A stretch of 24,494 bases of DNA from a virus: the IMG/VR virus record IMGVR_UViG_3300043466_000459, positions 1 to 24,494 of that record; one strand, given 5' to 3'. Under the pieces are notes generated by a model. The model was not told where the DNA came from. It searched no databases and saw only the letters and a list, made by a program, of their open reading frames with translations. Positions 15,348-22,684 of the stretch are shown here, in pieces (positions within the stretch are counted from its first letter, which is position 1; each line of letters opens with the position of its first letter). The position numbers and the translations under genes are program-made.

Positions 15348-15574
15348 GCTTCGTACTTAAAGTAACTCCTCTACGTGAGGATAGAATCAGCTTATACAGC
15401 CGCTTGAATATTCCTACTCAGTTTGAAGCTGAGACCTTTGAGATAGCTCAGCAGATGGCTGCTTTAATGTTTGACCTTTACAACTTCAAAGAAACGTTAC
15501 CATTCCAGGAAGAGTTCACTGAATATTCTATTGAAGGTGAAGGATTTTTAATTGAGATAGAAAAAGTTTTATAA
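15344..15574 (+). CDS. Small unknown acidic early protein
   Basis: 76 residues (MSFVLKVTPLREDRISLYS, EIAQQMAALMFDLYNFKE) ending in acidic strands. It is coupled to the preceding gene by a 4-base overlap, and both seem to share a beta-helix-beta outline with a central Glu-Ala or Glu-Ile helix, which could mean that the pair is related by duplication. That is too weak to assert. No family is recognised. Confidence 0.55.
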   Translation: MSFVLKVTPLREDRISLYSRLNIPTQFEAETFEIAQQMAALMFDLYNFKETLPFQEEFTEYSIEGEGFLIEIEKVL

Positions 15575-15594
15575 ATTAGCAAAAATTAATAATC

Positions 15595-15825
15595 ATGAAT
15601 AAACCAAACAACATTACCGGTAAGGTAATCGTATCTCGGTGGGATGCCGAAGGATGCGGATGGAAGCTGTACACATCAGCCCACAGCTACTCATTAACTG
15701 ATTTCTCAATAGCCAAGAAGCATGGCGAGGTGTATCCTGAAGATGGCACTTTTCTATTTCAATTCGAGAGCGAAGGTGAAGAGAATGTACACGATTACTT
15801 TATGTCTGATCGTTATGTTATCTGA
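15595..15825 (+). CDS. Small unknown early protein
   Basis: 76 residues starting after ATTAATAATC, the same leader type as 15165. The sequence is beta-rich and aromatic (GKVIVSRWDAEGCGWKLYT, GTFLFQFESEG), acidic in the second half, and ends MSDRYVI. No family is recognised. Its stop overlaps the start of the next small gene. Confidence 0.55.
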   Translation: MNKPNNITGKVIVSRWDAEGCGWKLYTSAHSYSLTDFSIAKKHGEVYPEDGTFLFQFESEGEENVHDYFMSDRYVI

Positions 15826-15970
15826 TAGATATAACAGCCGCTTTATTTGCGTGCAGAGCTCACTACCGGGAGAGGAGTTAGAGTTCAACGAGATGGCTCA
15901 GAAAGTAGTCTATGAATCTTGGCGTAGTTACTTCATCAATAATCCCCATGAACTACAACAGGGAGCCTAA
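15815..15970 (+). CDS. Small unknown protein overlapping both neighbours
   Basis: The ATG at 15815 gives 51 residues (MLSDRYNSRFICVQSSLPGE, then a helical QKVVYESWRSYFINNP). It begins 11 bases before the end of the previous gene and runs 23 bases into the SSB-like frame. A longer in-frame start at 15722 would overlap the previous gene almost fully and is disfavoured. Tight overlap on both sides supports it, but it could be non-coding. Confidence 0.45.
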   Translation: MLSDRYNSRFICVQSSLPGEELEFNEMAQKVVYESWRSYFINNPHELQQGA

Positions 15971-16568
15971 TTGGGATAAGCTCAAGCCATCAATAGATTG
16001 GGATGAGCAAGAAGAAAAGTTAGCAGAAAAATTAAGTAAATACATAAATAAAAACAACACAGTTATGAAACAAGGAATTGTTAAAAGTCAGAAATTCGTT
16101 AGAACGTGGGATGGCCCAAGCGGAGCAATCCATTACTTTGACCTTGTGTTAGAGAATGGAGAGGTAGGGCAGGTAGGAGTTAAGGACATGCAGAGCCCGA
16201 AGATAGCAGTAGGTGCTACCATTCACTATACAGCTGAAGAGCGCACTGGACCAACAGGTAGAAAGTCAACTAACTTTAAACTACAAAATCCTAACCCATT
16301 TAATGGCTCATCTTCTGCTCCAAGTGGTGCGGTGAATAGCGCTGTTAATTACCGCAAAGAAAGCCCTGATGTACAGAATTCTATCAGCAGATCAGTAGCG
16401 CTGAACAATGCAGTTCTATTCTGCAAAGAGCAGAAAGGTAGTAAGCCAGGTGATGTATTAGATACAGCTGAGATATTCTTGGCTTGGCTTAAAGAAGAGG
16501 AAGTTAAAGTTAGTTCAACAATTAATTCTAAATTAGATGAAGCAAGCGACGATGAAATGCCATTCTAA
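15948..16568 (+). CDS. SSB-like single-stranded DNA-binding protein
   Basis: The C-terminus EASDDEMPF closely resembles the acidic SSB tail (DDDIPF) that recruits host replication and repair proteins. The N-terminal core (MKQGIVKSQKFVRTWDG, YFDLVLENGEVGQVGVKD, GATIHYTAEE) fits an OB-fold-like beta barrel. A Ser/Pro/Asn-rich linker and a helical section (about 140-185, ISRSVALNNAVLFCKEQ) intervene. Two starts are plausible: 15948, adding an acidic helical leader, or 16065, which has a very A-rich leader and gives 167 residues. The latter looks more natural for an SSB; the former retains a full frame with charged coding-like sequence. Binding of DNA is inferred from these features only. Confidence 0.65.
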   Translation: MNYNREPNWDKLKPSIDWDEQEEKLAEKLSKYINKNNTVMKQGIVKSQKFVRTWDGPSGAIHYFDLVLENGEVGQVGVKDMQSPKIAVGATIHYTAEERTGPTGRKSTNFKLQNPNPFNGSSSAPSGAVNSAVNYRKESPDVQNSISRSVALNNAVLFCKEQKGSKPGDVLDTAEIFLAWLKEEEVKVSSTINSKLDEASDDEMPF

Positions 16569-16773
16569 GCTTACTCCATTTCACAGCTGGGTTCGCAGTC
16601 ACTTTGTGACTGTGGCTCAGTTCGCTGAAGTGCTAGAGGTGAGTTACCCTACAGCTCAGAAATACATTAAGCAGCCGCGTAGCATGAAGGTTACGCACAT
16701 AGGCAAACTTGCTAATATAACTGAGGAAGAGATACCATACATATTAGAATTAATGAAAGACAGTAAACCATGA
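16552..16773 (+). CDS. Small helix-turn-helix DNA-binding protein
   Basis: Start at ATG 16552 (MKCHSKLTPF), overlapping the SSB-like stop; a start at 16537 is less likely. 73 residues. FVTVAQFAEVLEVSYPTAQKYIKQP forms a clear helix-turn-helix, with TAQKYIKQ as likely recognition helix. The rest (ITEEEIPYILELMKD) is an oligomerisation-like helix. It could be a Cro-like regulator or replication-region binder. A perfect dyad (16596-16612) lies within its own 5' coding part, consistent with autoregulation. Confidence 0.6.
   Translation: MKCHSKLTPFHSWVRSHFVTVAQFAEVLEVSYPTAQKYIKQPRSMKVTHIGKLANITEEEIPYILELMKDSKP
16596..16612 (+). promoter_or_regulatory. Perfect dyad inside the HTH gene
   Basis: CAGTCAC-TTT-GTGACTG is a 7-bp perfect inverted repeat with a 3-base spacer, about 45 bases into the coding sequence of the HTH gene. 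It encodes the SHFVT segment. It could be an operator or an mRNA hairpin; coincidence from codon use remains possible. Confidence 0.35.
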
Positions 16774-17024
16774 GTAACAATAGAGTAAGTATTATAGATC
16801 AATTATATTTTGAGTTAGCATTTAAATTAGACTGGACTCCTGACATGGAGGAATTGTTTGAACAAGCCCGAAATATACATAGGCAAGAAATTCAAGAGGC
16901 ATTTATTGAAGGGAGTAAATTAGAATTTGTAAATGAAAATTCATTGAGCCAATCTCTTGAGGCAAAATTTGAATCATTGCTTTTCTATAAATCTAAATAC
17001 GAAGAAAATGAGCAAAGCAATTGA
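16770..17024 (+). CDS. Unknown acidic helical early protein
   Basis: 84 residues, helical and acidic (PDMEELFEQARNIHRQEIQEAFIEGSK, LEAKFESLLFYKSKYEE). It resembles small unnamed proteins common in Bacteroidota phage early regions with the same MEELFEQA-type motif. The stop overlaps the DnaA-like gene start by 17 bases. Function is unknown. Confidence 0.55.
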   Translation: MSNNRVSIIDQLYFELAFKLDWTPDMEELFEQARNIHRQEIQEAFIEGSKLEFVNENSLSQSLEAKFESLLFYKSKYEENEQSN

Positions 17025-17496
17025 TAGAAAGATAGCAGATTTAATTCTACTTATACCAGCGGAGCAGCAGCTTCATGCGCGTAGACGAATTGATAACTTA
17101 GTTAGAGCTGTAATAGAGACGCCCATACCTGAGCTTAAATGGCAAACCATTAACGGAGAGATAGAGTCTTTAAATGAGCAGCGCGTTAATGCCATGATGA
17201 AGGTAGTATGTAATTTAACTCATGTAGAATGGAGCGAGCTTAAGGGCAAATCTCGTAAGCGTGAGATTAATGATATACGTCAAACGTCTATGTGGATTCT
17301 ACGCAAGGGCACTTCTCTAAGCTTTGCTAACATCGGAGCTATATTTAATAGACATCATGCGACTGTGCTGCACGCTGTAGATTCGGTTAACAATATGATT
17401 CAAACAGATCGCATGTACAGAGGACATGTAGAGCAGATTCTAAATCACTTAGACAATGAGAATCTTAATAAGGCTTTCGATAAACTAACAGATTAA
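17008..17496 (+). CDS. Stand-alone DnaA domain IV-like replication initiator
   Basis: Start ATG 17008 (162 residues); an upstream TTG at 16957 is disfavoured. Residues about 78-142 match DnaA domain IV, which binds DnaA boxes: KSRKREINDIRQTSMWILRK, then SFANIGAIFNRHHATVLHAVDSV. The NRHHATVLHA segment aligns with the signature G-R-D-H-T/S-T-V-x-H-A. There is no AAA+ ATPase domain, so it is not a full initiator. The N-terminal 75 residues are helical and unplaced. It probably binds the phage origin and recruits or blocks host DnaA. The TTATAC dyads at 22823-22884 are candidate targets. Confidence 0.75.
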   Translation: MSKAIDRKIADLILLIPAEQQLHARRRIDNLVRAVIETPIPELKWQTINGEIESLNEQRVNAMMKVVCNLTHVEWSELKGKSRKREINDIRQTSMWILRKGTSLSFANIGAIFNRHHATVLHAVDSVNNMIQTDRMYRGHVEQILNHLDNENLNKAFDKLTD

Positions 17497-17516
17497 TAAT
17501 TAATAAATCAATAATC

Positions 17517-18002
17517 ATGGAACAAACTAAAATGAAATTCGACAAAAGAAAGCAAGAGCCGGTAACTATTCAGAGATTACAACAGGCAGTAGATTTAATA
17601 TCGCAAGGTCTTATGTTAACCCAGGCACTTCGTAAAGTAGGATTATCAGGATCAATGGGTAAGTATTTAGTAGATGCAAGAATTCTTGGAAGGTATGATG
17701 GTAAAACTGTATTTGTAGTAAAGCCAAAATTAGAACGTAAAGATTTCTATAGAATAATGGAGATTCAAAAGAAAAACCGTCATAAAAAATACCTTCAGCA
17801 AAAAGAAAAAATGAAATATACTTCATTCCTTTTGCAGAAGAAAGATAGTCAATTTGTAGATATACCTACCGACATGCTCGGCTTAGTTAACATGCCAAAA
17901 ACTGAGCCTATAAAATTACTGCGCACTCCAAAGCCAAGAGTAAAAAAAGCAGTAGCACTGCCATGGTGGAAGAGAATCTTATTATATTTGGCTAATCATT
18001 AA
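17517..18002 (+). CDS. Unknown basic protein with HTH-like N-terminus
   Basis: 161 residues, highly basic. Residues about 18-55 (QRLQQAVDLISQGLMLTQAL, then GLSGSMGKYLVD) resemble a helix-turn-helix or small winged helix. The middle is Lys-rich (KKNRHKKYLQQKEKMKY), and the end is a tryptophan-containing amphipathic or membrane-touching segment (LPWWKRILLYLANH). The leader ATCAATAATC before the ATG matches other early genes. No family is recognised; DNA binding is likely from charge and fold hints only. Confidence 0.55.
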   Translation: MEQTKMKFDKRKQEPVTIQRLQQAVDLISQGLMLTQALRKVGLSGSMGKYLVDARILGRYDGKTVFVVKPKLERKDFYRIMEIQKKNRHKKYLQQKEKMKYTSFLLQKKDSQFVDIPTDMLGLVNMPKTEPIKLLRTPKPRVKKAVALPWWKRILLYLANH

Positions 18003-18015
18003 TCAATAAACCAAT

Positions 18016-18339
18016 ATGACAACAATCTTATTAAAGCGCATAGAAGCGCTTGAGGAGAGAGTGCGAGCGCTTGAATCTAAGCGCTCTGCCTCTACTAAAT
18101 TCACCCCTCCATCACTATCAGATGTAGTAGAATACCTACAAGATTTAGTATTAGCTAAGAAATTCTACTGCCACTATGAATCTAATGGATGGAAGGTAGG
18201 CAGAAATTCCATGAAGAGCTGGAGAGCTGCTGCAGATCAATGGAAAGCAAGAGATACTAACCAACAAAAATCTAAAGAAGATGAGCAAAAGATTGGGCGC
18301 ATTAGCACATCAGAGCTTCAGTCGTTCACTAAGCGCTGA
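18016..18339 (+). CDS. Replication-region protein with FYxHYESNGWKVG motif
   Basis: 107 residues. An N-terminal leucine-zipper-like helix (LLKRIEALEERVRALESK) precedes a small domain, FYCHYESNGWKVGRNSMKSW. This motif (Y-x-x-N-G-W-x-V-G-x-x-x-M-x-x-W) occurs at the C-termini of phage replication proteins, where it may contact DNA or partner proteins. Here it is free-standing with a coiled coil. The C-terminus is polar and overlaps the next gene by 59 bases. Confidence 0.6.
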   Translation: MTTILLKRIEALEERVRALESKRSASTKFTPPSLSDVVEYLQDLVLAKKFYCHYESNGWKVGRNSMKSWRAAADQWKARDTNQQKSKEDEQKIGRISTSELQSFTKR

Positions 18340-19024
18340 AGAGAGTAACGTAGTAGAGGCTATTAACTCACCTAAGCTTCACTCATTATCTGAGCAGGAG
18401 TTTAGAGAGCTGATTGCGCAGGCTGCTGTAATCAATTCTATTAAGGCTTTACCTTCAGATATAGAAGTTACTCTGCTTCAGCAACTTACACAAAATACGT
18501 ATCGGACTACATCAATTAAAGATTGGCAGAATGCCTTTTTGTTAAATGCAGTAGGTAAGGAATGGGAGAGAGTAGATGCCTATAACCTATTCAGTATCTC
18601 ATTTATGGCTGATGTGTTTAAGAAGTACGAAGAGTATAAAGCTAAGACATGGAGAGAGCTTAATAAAGCGCTTATCTTGCCTGAGGCTGAGCCTCGTGAA
18701 TACACTCCTACAAATCCTATAGATGACTTGCATGCTGATGCTGAGCGCTATAAGAACGGCAAGCAAACATGGGTAGAGATATCTGCACCTTACAACTGCC
18801 AGCGCTTGTTCAGACAAGGCATTTATAAGAAGTCTGATTGGATGCCTGAGGTGTGGGAGCGAATGGATGACTTAGCCGAGCAGCGCATAGCACAAAGATG
18901 GAAGGATGCTAACAAGCTTCGCAACGAAGGCACTGATCAGGATTTCATTAATGCTAAGAAGATAGAGCTTAGCAGAATAGTTTACATTGACATTATTAAA
19001 CAAATAAACAAAGGAGAAAAATGA
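18281..19024 (+). CDS. Probable replication-associated protein, unknown function
   Basis: 247 residues. The segment SLSEQEFRELIAQAAVINSIKALPSDIEVTLLQQ followed by NAFLLNAVGKEWERVDAYNLFSISFMADVFKKYEEY resembles proteins I know as unnamed replication-region products in Bacteroidota phages: a helical domain before an F-S-x-x-F-x-x-x-V-x-x-x-Y motif. The C-terminal half is charged and helical (ERMDDLAEQRIAQRWKDAN). A helicase loader or primosome-like role is conceivable, but no catalytic motif is present. It is coupled to 19021 by a 4-base overlap. Confidence 0.55.
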   Translation: MSKRLGALAHQSFSRSLSAEESNVVEAINSPKLHSLSEQEFRELIAQAAVINSIKALPSDIEVTLLQQLTQNTYRTTSIKDWQNAFLLNAVGKEWERVDAYNLFSISFMADVFKKYEEYKAKTWRELNKALILPEAEPREYTPTNPIDDLHADAERYKNGKQTWVEISAPYNCQRLFRQGIYKKSDWMPEVWERMDDLAEQRIAQRWKDANKLRNEGTDQDFINAKKIELSRIVYIDIIKQINKGEK

Positions 19025-19320
19025 AGTATTTAGTTATTCCAAAAGAAGAATCATTGATAACAGTAGATTACGTTATAGAAAGTGATGAGTATACACATTC
19101 ATTGTATTATTCAGGAAGTGATGCTTGGGCATTTAAATTACGTGGTAAGTTAATAGGCACAATTCACGATGATGGCAATGGAGTATATTTATCTGATTGT
19201 TGGACAAAAAGATATCTTAATTATTCTGAATTAAGTGAATTAAACGTACTACTTACTTTTATAAATAAAGTAGATCACGGCTCTTATAGATTTTCTATTT
19301 TAAAACAAGAAGAAATATGA
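19021..19320 (+). CDS. Small unknown protein
   Basis: 99 residues, beta-rich, with many Tyr and Ser (VDYVIESDEYTHSLYYSG, FKLRGKLIGTIHDDGNG). The ATG is preceded by AAGGAGAAAA, one of the few Shine-Dalgarno-like sites in the window. It overlaps both neighbours by 4 bases. No family is recognised. Base composition looks more AT-rich than the preceding genes. Confidence 0.5.
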   Translation: MKYLVIPKEESLITVDYVIESDEYTHSLYYSGSDAWAFKLRGKLIGTIHDDGNGVYLSDCWTKRYLNYSELSELNVLLTFINKVDHGSYRFSILKQEEI

Positions 19321-19562
19321 CAAGAGAAAGATTTCAAGAGCTTATCTATATTCATGAAGAGATAGATGATTTAAGGACTAAAATAGTAGACTTAACAAGA
19401 GCTAAAAAAAGAAAGCCTGAGCTGTACATACCTAAAGAATTTGGCTATTCAATTTCTATAGTTTATATCAGTAATGAAAATTATGAAAGCCTTATTGATT
19501 ATGAAATTGAAAAATGCCAAGAGCAAATAGAAACATTAACTAAAGAATTTGAAAAATCATGA
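19317..19562 (+). CDS. Small coiled-coil protein
   Basis: 81 residues: two charged helices (ELIYIHEEIDDLRTKIVDL and EKCQEQIETLTKEFEKS) flanking a short beta hairpin (GYSISIVYISNENY). This is likely a helical hairpin or dimeric coiled coil. It overlaps the next HTH gene by 4 bases. Function is unknown; a partner of the adjacent HTH protein is possible but unsupported. Confidence 0.5.
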   Translation: MTRERFQELIYIHEEIDDLRTKIVDLTRAKKRKPELYIPKEFGYSISIVYISNENYESLIDYEIEKCQEQIETLTKEFEKS

Positions 19563-19753
19563 TATCATTTCACAGAAGCATTAAATGCTATAGACTTTTT
19601 TACGGCTATAGCCAAGAATATCTCGCGTATAAATTAGGTATAGAGCAAAGTAATTACTGCCTCAGAGAGCAAGGTATAAGCAACTTTAAAGATCATGAGA
19701 TAGAGATACTTAAAGACTTATTTAGAATTGAGATTCGGGAGGGTAAATTATGA
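19559..19753 (+). CDS. Small XRE-type helix-turn-helix protein
   Basis: 64 residues forming one Cro/C1-type HTH: IKCYRLFYGYSQEYLAYKL (helices 1-2, with YSQEYLA as usual S-Q-E-x-L-A), GIEQSNYCLREQG (turn and recognition helix), then HEIEILKDLF. The minimal size gives a Cro-like DNA binder without an extra domain. Location at the end of the early unit suggests it may repress or time early expression. No operator is identified. Confidence 0.6.
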   Translation: MISFHRSIKCYRLFYGYSQEYLAYKLGIEQSNYCLREQGISNFKDHEIEILKDLFRIEIREGKL

Positions 19754-20100
19754 GCAAGTATATCTATGATGAAGAGGGTATCTGCACCAATGGAGATACA
19801 ATGTTGTATAAAGCCGATGGAGTTTTAGCTAACTATGAAATAGCTAAGAATAAAAATGGATATGCTCGCACATATCACATACAAGGTATTAGCACAACTA
19901 TTAGCAGGCCTTTATCTTGGGAAGAGGAAGATGTTAGCGCATCGAAAGAAGAGGCTATATCATTGGTTAAATCAGAGATGAAGCAGGCTTTAATCATATC
20001 TAACTACAATGGCAGATTTGACGGTATTCTGATGGCAATGGGTGAGATACCAATACCAGGTAAAGAGGTTGCTATTAAACCACAACTTAGTTTATTTTAG
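19750..20100 (+). CDS. Unknown protein ending in canonical beta-clamp-binding motif
   Basis: 116 residues. The body is mixed alpha/beta (GDTMLYKADGVLANYEIAK, KEEAISLVKSEMKQALIISN) and not recognised. The last residues are KPQLSLF. QLSLF is the canonical pentapeptide (Q-L-S/D-L-F) by which proteins bind the DNA polymerase sliding clamp DnaN, and it usually sits at a flexible C-terminus, as here. The protein could hijack or regulate the host clamp. It is the last gene before the terminator, coupled to the HTH gene by a 4-base overlap. Confidence 0.6.
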   Translation: MSKYIYDEEGICTNGDTMLYKADGVLANYEIAKNKNGYARTYHIQGISTTISRPLSWEEEDVSASKEEAISLVKSEMKQALIISNYNGRFDGILMAMGEIPIPGKEVAIKPQLSLF

Positions 20101-20117
20101 TCATTTCTTCCACTAAC
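20101..20117 (+). promoter_or_regulatory. Second copy of the shared noncoding element
   Basis: Just after the stop codon, this 17-base block ending in TTCCACTAAC matches 8315-8331 at 15 of 17 positions. It lies immediately before the terminator hairpin and upstream of the 20166-22673 packaging genes. It may be a late-promoter element or part of terminator control. Confidence 0.35.
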
Positions 20118-20125
20118 AATAAGAG

Positions 20126-20151
20126 AGCTCAGCAATACGCTGGGCTTTTTT
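20126..20151 (+). terminator. Rho-independent terminator of the early unit
   Basis: AGCTCAGC-AATAC-GCTGGGCT forms a 7- to 8-bp stem (one G-T pair, GC-rich, 5-base loop) followed directly by six T residues. It lies in the 65-base gap before the 20166 gene and closes the early/replication operon. Downstream packaging genes then need readthrough or their own promoter. Confidence 0.75.
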
Positions 20152-20165
20152 ATTAATTTTAGCGT

Positions 20166-20516
20166 ATGAATCTATTTAAGAAAAAGAAGGAGCCTGTAGA
20201 TTTAAATGCGAAGCTGCTACCTGAGTTATGCAGCACTTACATAGTTCAGTGGAACTATACCGAGGATATCGGCTTAGAAGCTACCTATGCCGATAATGTG
20301 CCCTTCATGTTCGATGCAAGAAAGTGCGTAGGTATCCAGGCTGAAGTAGAGTTTAGATCAGATGGCACTTACTACGTAGGGCAGCGCACAATAGCACTAA
20401 TGCAAGGCATTGATAACGGAATAGTAATAGATGTGCCTTACAACGAATTCAAGAAGCATTTTCAGGAGTTAAAATCTAACATAATCACAAATGATTACAT
20501 CATCTCGCGAGGGTAG
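20166..20516 (+). CDS. Unknown protein before metallophosphoesterase
   Basis: 116 residues: basic start (MNLFKKKKEPVDLNAKLLP), then beta-rich aromatic segments (YIVQWNYTEDIGLEATYAD, VEFRSDGTYYVGQRTIAL). It is the first gene after the terminator, with the 3' end overlapping the phosphoesterase start by 26 bases. No small terminase signature (no HTH) is visible although it is near the large terminase. Function is unknown. Confidence 0.55.
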   Translation: MNLFKKKKEPVDLNAKLLPELCSTYIVQWNYTEDIGLEATYADNVPFMFDARKCVGIQAEVEFRSDGTYYVGQRTIALMQGIDNGIVIDVPYNEFKKHFQELKSNIITNDYIISRG

Positions 20517-21369
20517 AAACGTCATAATTACAACGTGCAAGAGTGGGGATAAATTCTTAATGATGAGTGACATCCATTGGGATAATCCTCACTGCGACAG
20601 GAAGTTACTTAAGGCACACTTAGATAAGTGCTTAGCTGAAAACATTTATTTCGCTGTAAATGGAGATTTGTTCTGTGCGATGCAGGGCAAGTATGATCCG
20701 CGCAGGAGTAAGAATGACATCTTGCCGGAGCATAACGTAGCTAACTACTTAGATGCGCTTGTAAACACTGCAATAGATTGGTTTAAGCCATACGCTCACC
20801 TGATGGTGTTTGTTGGCTATGGTAATCATGAGACAGCTATAATTAAGAACTGTGAGACTGACTTAATAGAGCGCTTTATTAGTGGCTTAAACAGAGAAGC
20901 AGGCACCAATGTATTAGTAGGTGGATATGGTGGATGGTGGATTCATAGAGTGGCTAAAGGAAAGAGCAGCCACTTTACATTCAAGACTAAGTATTATCAT
21001 GGAAGTGGTGGTGGCGGAGTAGTGACTAAGGGAGTAATTCAGAATAACCGTATGGGTGTTATGATTGATGGAGCGGATTGCATTTGGAGTGGTCACGTTC
21101 ACGAGCTTTATCACCATGCCGATATGGTAGAGGAATTAACTCACAGCCCTGGTAATGGCTACCGAATTAACATGAGATACGTGCATCACATTAGAACAGC
21201 AAGTTATAAAGAGGAATATGATGAAGGTTACATGGGCTTTCATGTTGAAAGGATGCGCCCACCTAAGCCATTAGGCGCTTATTTGATGGAATTGAATTTA
21301 GAAAGAGTACGTAACCCTATTGATTCTCACGTCATTGTGCCTAACTTTGTGCAATGGCGCGACAAATAG
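20491..21369 (+). CDS. Calcineurin-like metallophosphoesterase
   Basis: 292 residues with all metal-binding motifs in order: SDIHW (Asp27, His29), NGDLF (Asp59), GNHE (111-114), a later His (170, YYHGSG) and GHVH (201-204). These fit a two-metal phosphoesterase of the Mre11/SbcD-MPP superfamily that could cut DNA, RNA or nucleotides. There is no coiled-coil partner ATPase nearby. Its position directly before the large terminase, with a 16-base overlap, suggests late expression and perhaps a DNA processing role in packaging. The substrate cannot be deduced. Confidence 0.8.
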   Translation: MITSSREGRNVIITTCKSGDKFLMMSDIHWDNPHCDRKLLKAHLDKCLAENIYFAVNGDLFCAMQGKYDPRRSKNDILPEHNVANYLDALVNTAIDWFKPYAHLMVFVGYGNHETAIIKNCETDLIERFISGLNREAGTNVLVGGYGGWWIHRVAKGKSSHFTFKTKYYHGSGGGGVVTKGVIQNNRMGVMIDGADCIWSGHVHELYHHADMVEELTHSPGNGYRINMRYVHHIRTASYKEEYDEGYMGFHVERMRPPKPLGAYLMELNLERVRNPIDSHVIVPNFVQWRDK

Positions 21370-22673
21370 AGTACAACTTTAAGCCTCTAACAAGACAAAG
21401 CGAGGCACTTAAATTCTTATCAGTAGATTCAGATGTAGAAACCATCTTGTATGGTGGAGCAGCAGGCGGTGGAAAGACTATGCTCGGCTGCATGTGGCAG
21501 ATATTACGCAGGTTAAAGTACCCAGGTACACGCTCACTAATAGGCCGAGCTAAGTTAGACACGCTTAAAAAGACTACAATGGCTACCTTCTTTCAGGTGG
21601 CTAACGAGATAGGGCTAAAGGCAGGCGAAGATTTTATCTATAATCAGCAGAGCCATATCATTAAATTTAGCAATGGTAGTGAGATTATATTAGCCGATTT
21701 ATTTCTATATCCATCAGATCCCATGATGACGGATTTAGGCGGCCTTGAAATTACAGATGCATTTATTGATGAAGCTACTGAGATAACTGAGAAGGCTTAC
21801 TCTATTGTTAGCTCACGTATTCGCTACAAGCTTAACGAGTTTGGATTAAAGCCTAAGATATTACTTACTTGCAATCCATCAAAGGGGTGGATATACAATC
21901 AATTCTACTTACCATACAAGAATCAGAACTTGCCTGAGCATAGAGCTTTTGTACAAGCGCTACCTGGGGACAATTTGTACCTACCTGACAGCTACGTTAC
22001 AAGCCTTACTCGCCTTCCCGAAGCAGATAGGAAGAGACTATTAGAGGGAGACTGGGAATTTGATAACAGCTCAGATAGACTTTACATGTATGATGAGCTT
22101 ATGCGCTGCTTTCGTGAGCCTATGAATGTAGGTGATGGATATATCACTGCCGACATTGCGCGGCTTGGTAAGGATAGAACTGTGCTATGTGTATGGAAAG
22201 GTTTAAGCTGTATTGATATAGTAGTTCTTAGGCAGAAGAGACAGGATGAAGTTAAAGCTGAGATACAAAGATTAATGAACACTCACAGCATTAGACTATC
22301 TAACGTGCTTGCCGATGCTGATGGGGTGGGCGGTGGCTTGGTAGATAGCTTACGCTGCAGAGAGTTTATGAATGGTAGTAAGGCAGTGCGAGGCACTCAG
22401 TACATGAATCTAAAAGCTGACTGCTACTTTAGATTAGGAGAGCTGATAGATAAGAATGAAATAACCTTTCCCATTAAATGGCAGGAAGATATTGTTAAGG
22501 AACTTGAGCTTATTCGCAGAGTAGATCCTGATAAAGAAGGTAAGCTGCGAGTAACATCAAAAGATACTATCAGCCAGCGCACCGGTGGAATCTCTCCCGA
22601 TATAGCTGATGCTATAATGATGAGAGCTTACTTTGAGCTCAATAGGAATTATACCAAGTATGCATTCATCTAA
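21354..22673 (+). CDS. terL: Large terminase subunit (TerL)
   Basis: 439 residues. The N-terminal ATPase has Walker A GGAAGGGKT (34-42), Walker B AFIDE (136-140, catalytic Glu140) and coupling motif TCNPS (172-176). The C-terminal RNase H-like nuclease has ADIAR (Asp267), LADADG (Asp321 or 323) and SPDIADAIMMR (Asp416/419). Terminase translocates DNA into the prohead and cuts it. Full length for the family with all catalytic residues visible. No small terminase is recognised upstream, where it often lies. The stop is followed by the 371-bp structured gap. Confidence 0.92.
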   Translation: MARQIEYNFKPLTRQSEALKFLSVDSDVETILYGGAAGGGKTMLGCMWQILRRLKYPGTRSLIGRAKLDTLKKTTMATFFQVANEIGLKAGEDFIYNQQSHIIKFSNGSEIILADLFLYPSDPMMTDLGGLEITDAFIDEATEITEKAYSIVSSRIRYKLNEFGLKPKILLTCNPSKGWIYNQFYLPYKNQNLPEHRAFVQALPGDNLYLPDSYVTSLTRLPEADRKRLLEGDWEFDNSSDRLYMYDELMRCFREPMNVGDGYITADIARLGKDRTVLCVWKGLSCIDIVVLRQKRQDEVKAEIQRLMNTHSIRLSNVLADADGVGGGLVDSLRCREFMNGSKAVRGTQYMNLKADCYFRLGELIDKNEITFPIKWQEDIVKELELIRRVDPDKEGKLRVTSKDTISQRTGGISPDIADAIMMRAYFELNRNYTKYAFI

Positions 22674-22684
22674 GATAACTCCAT

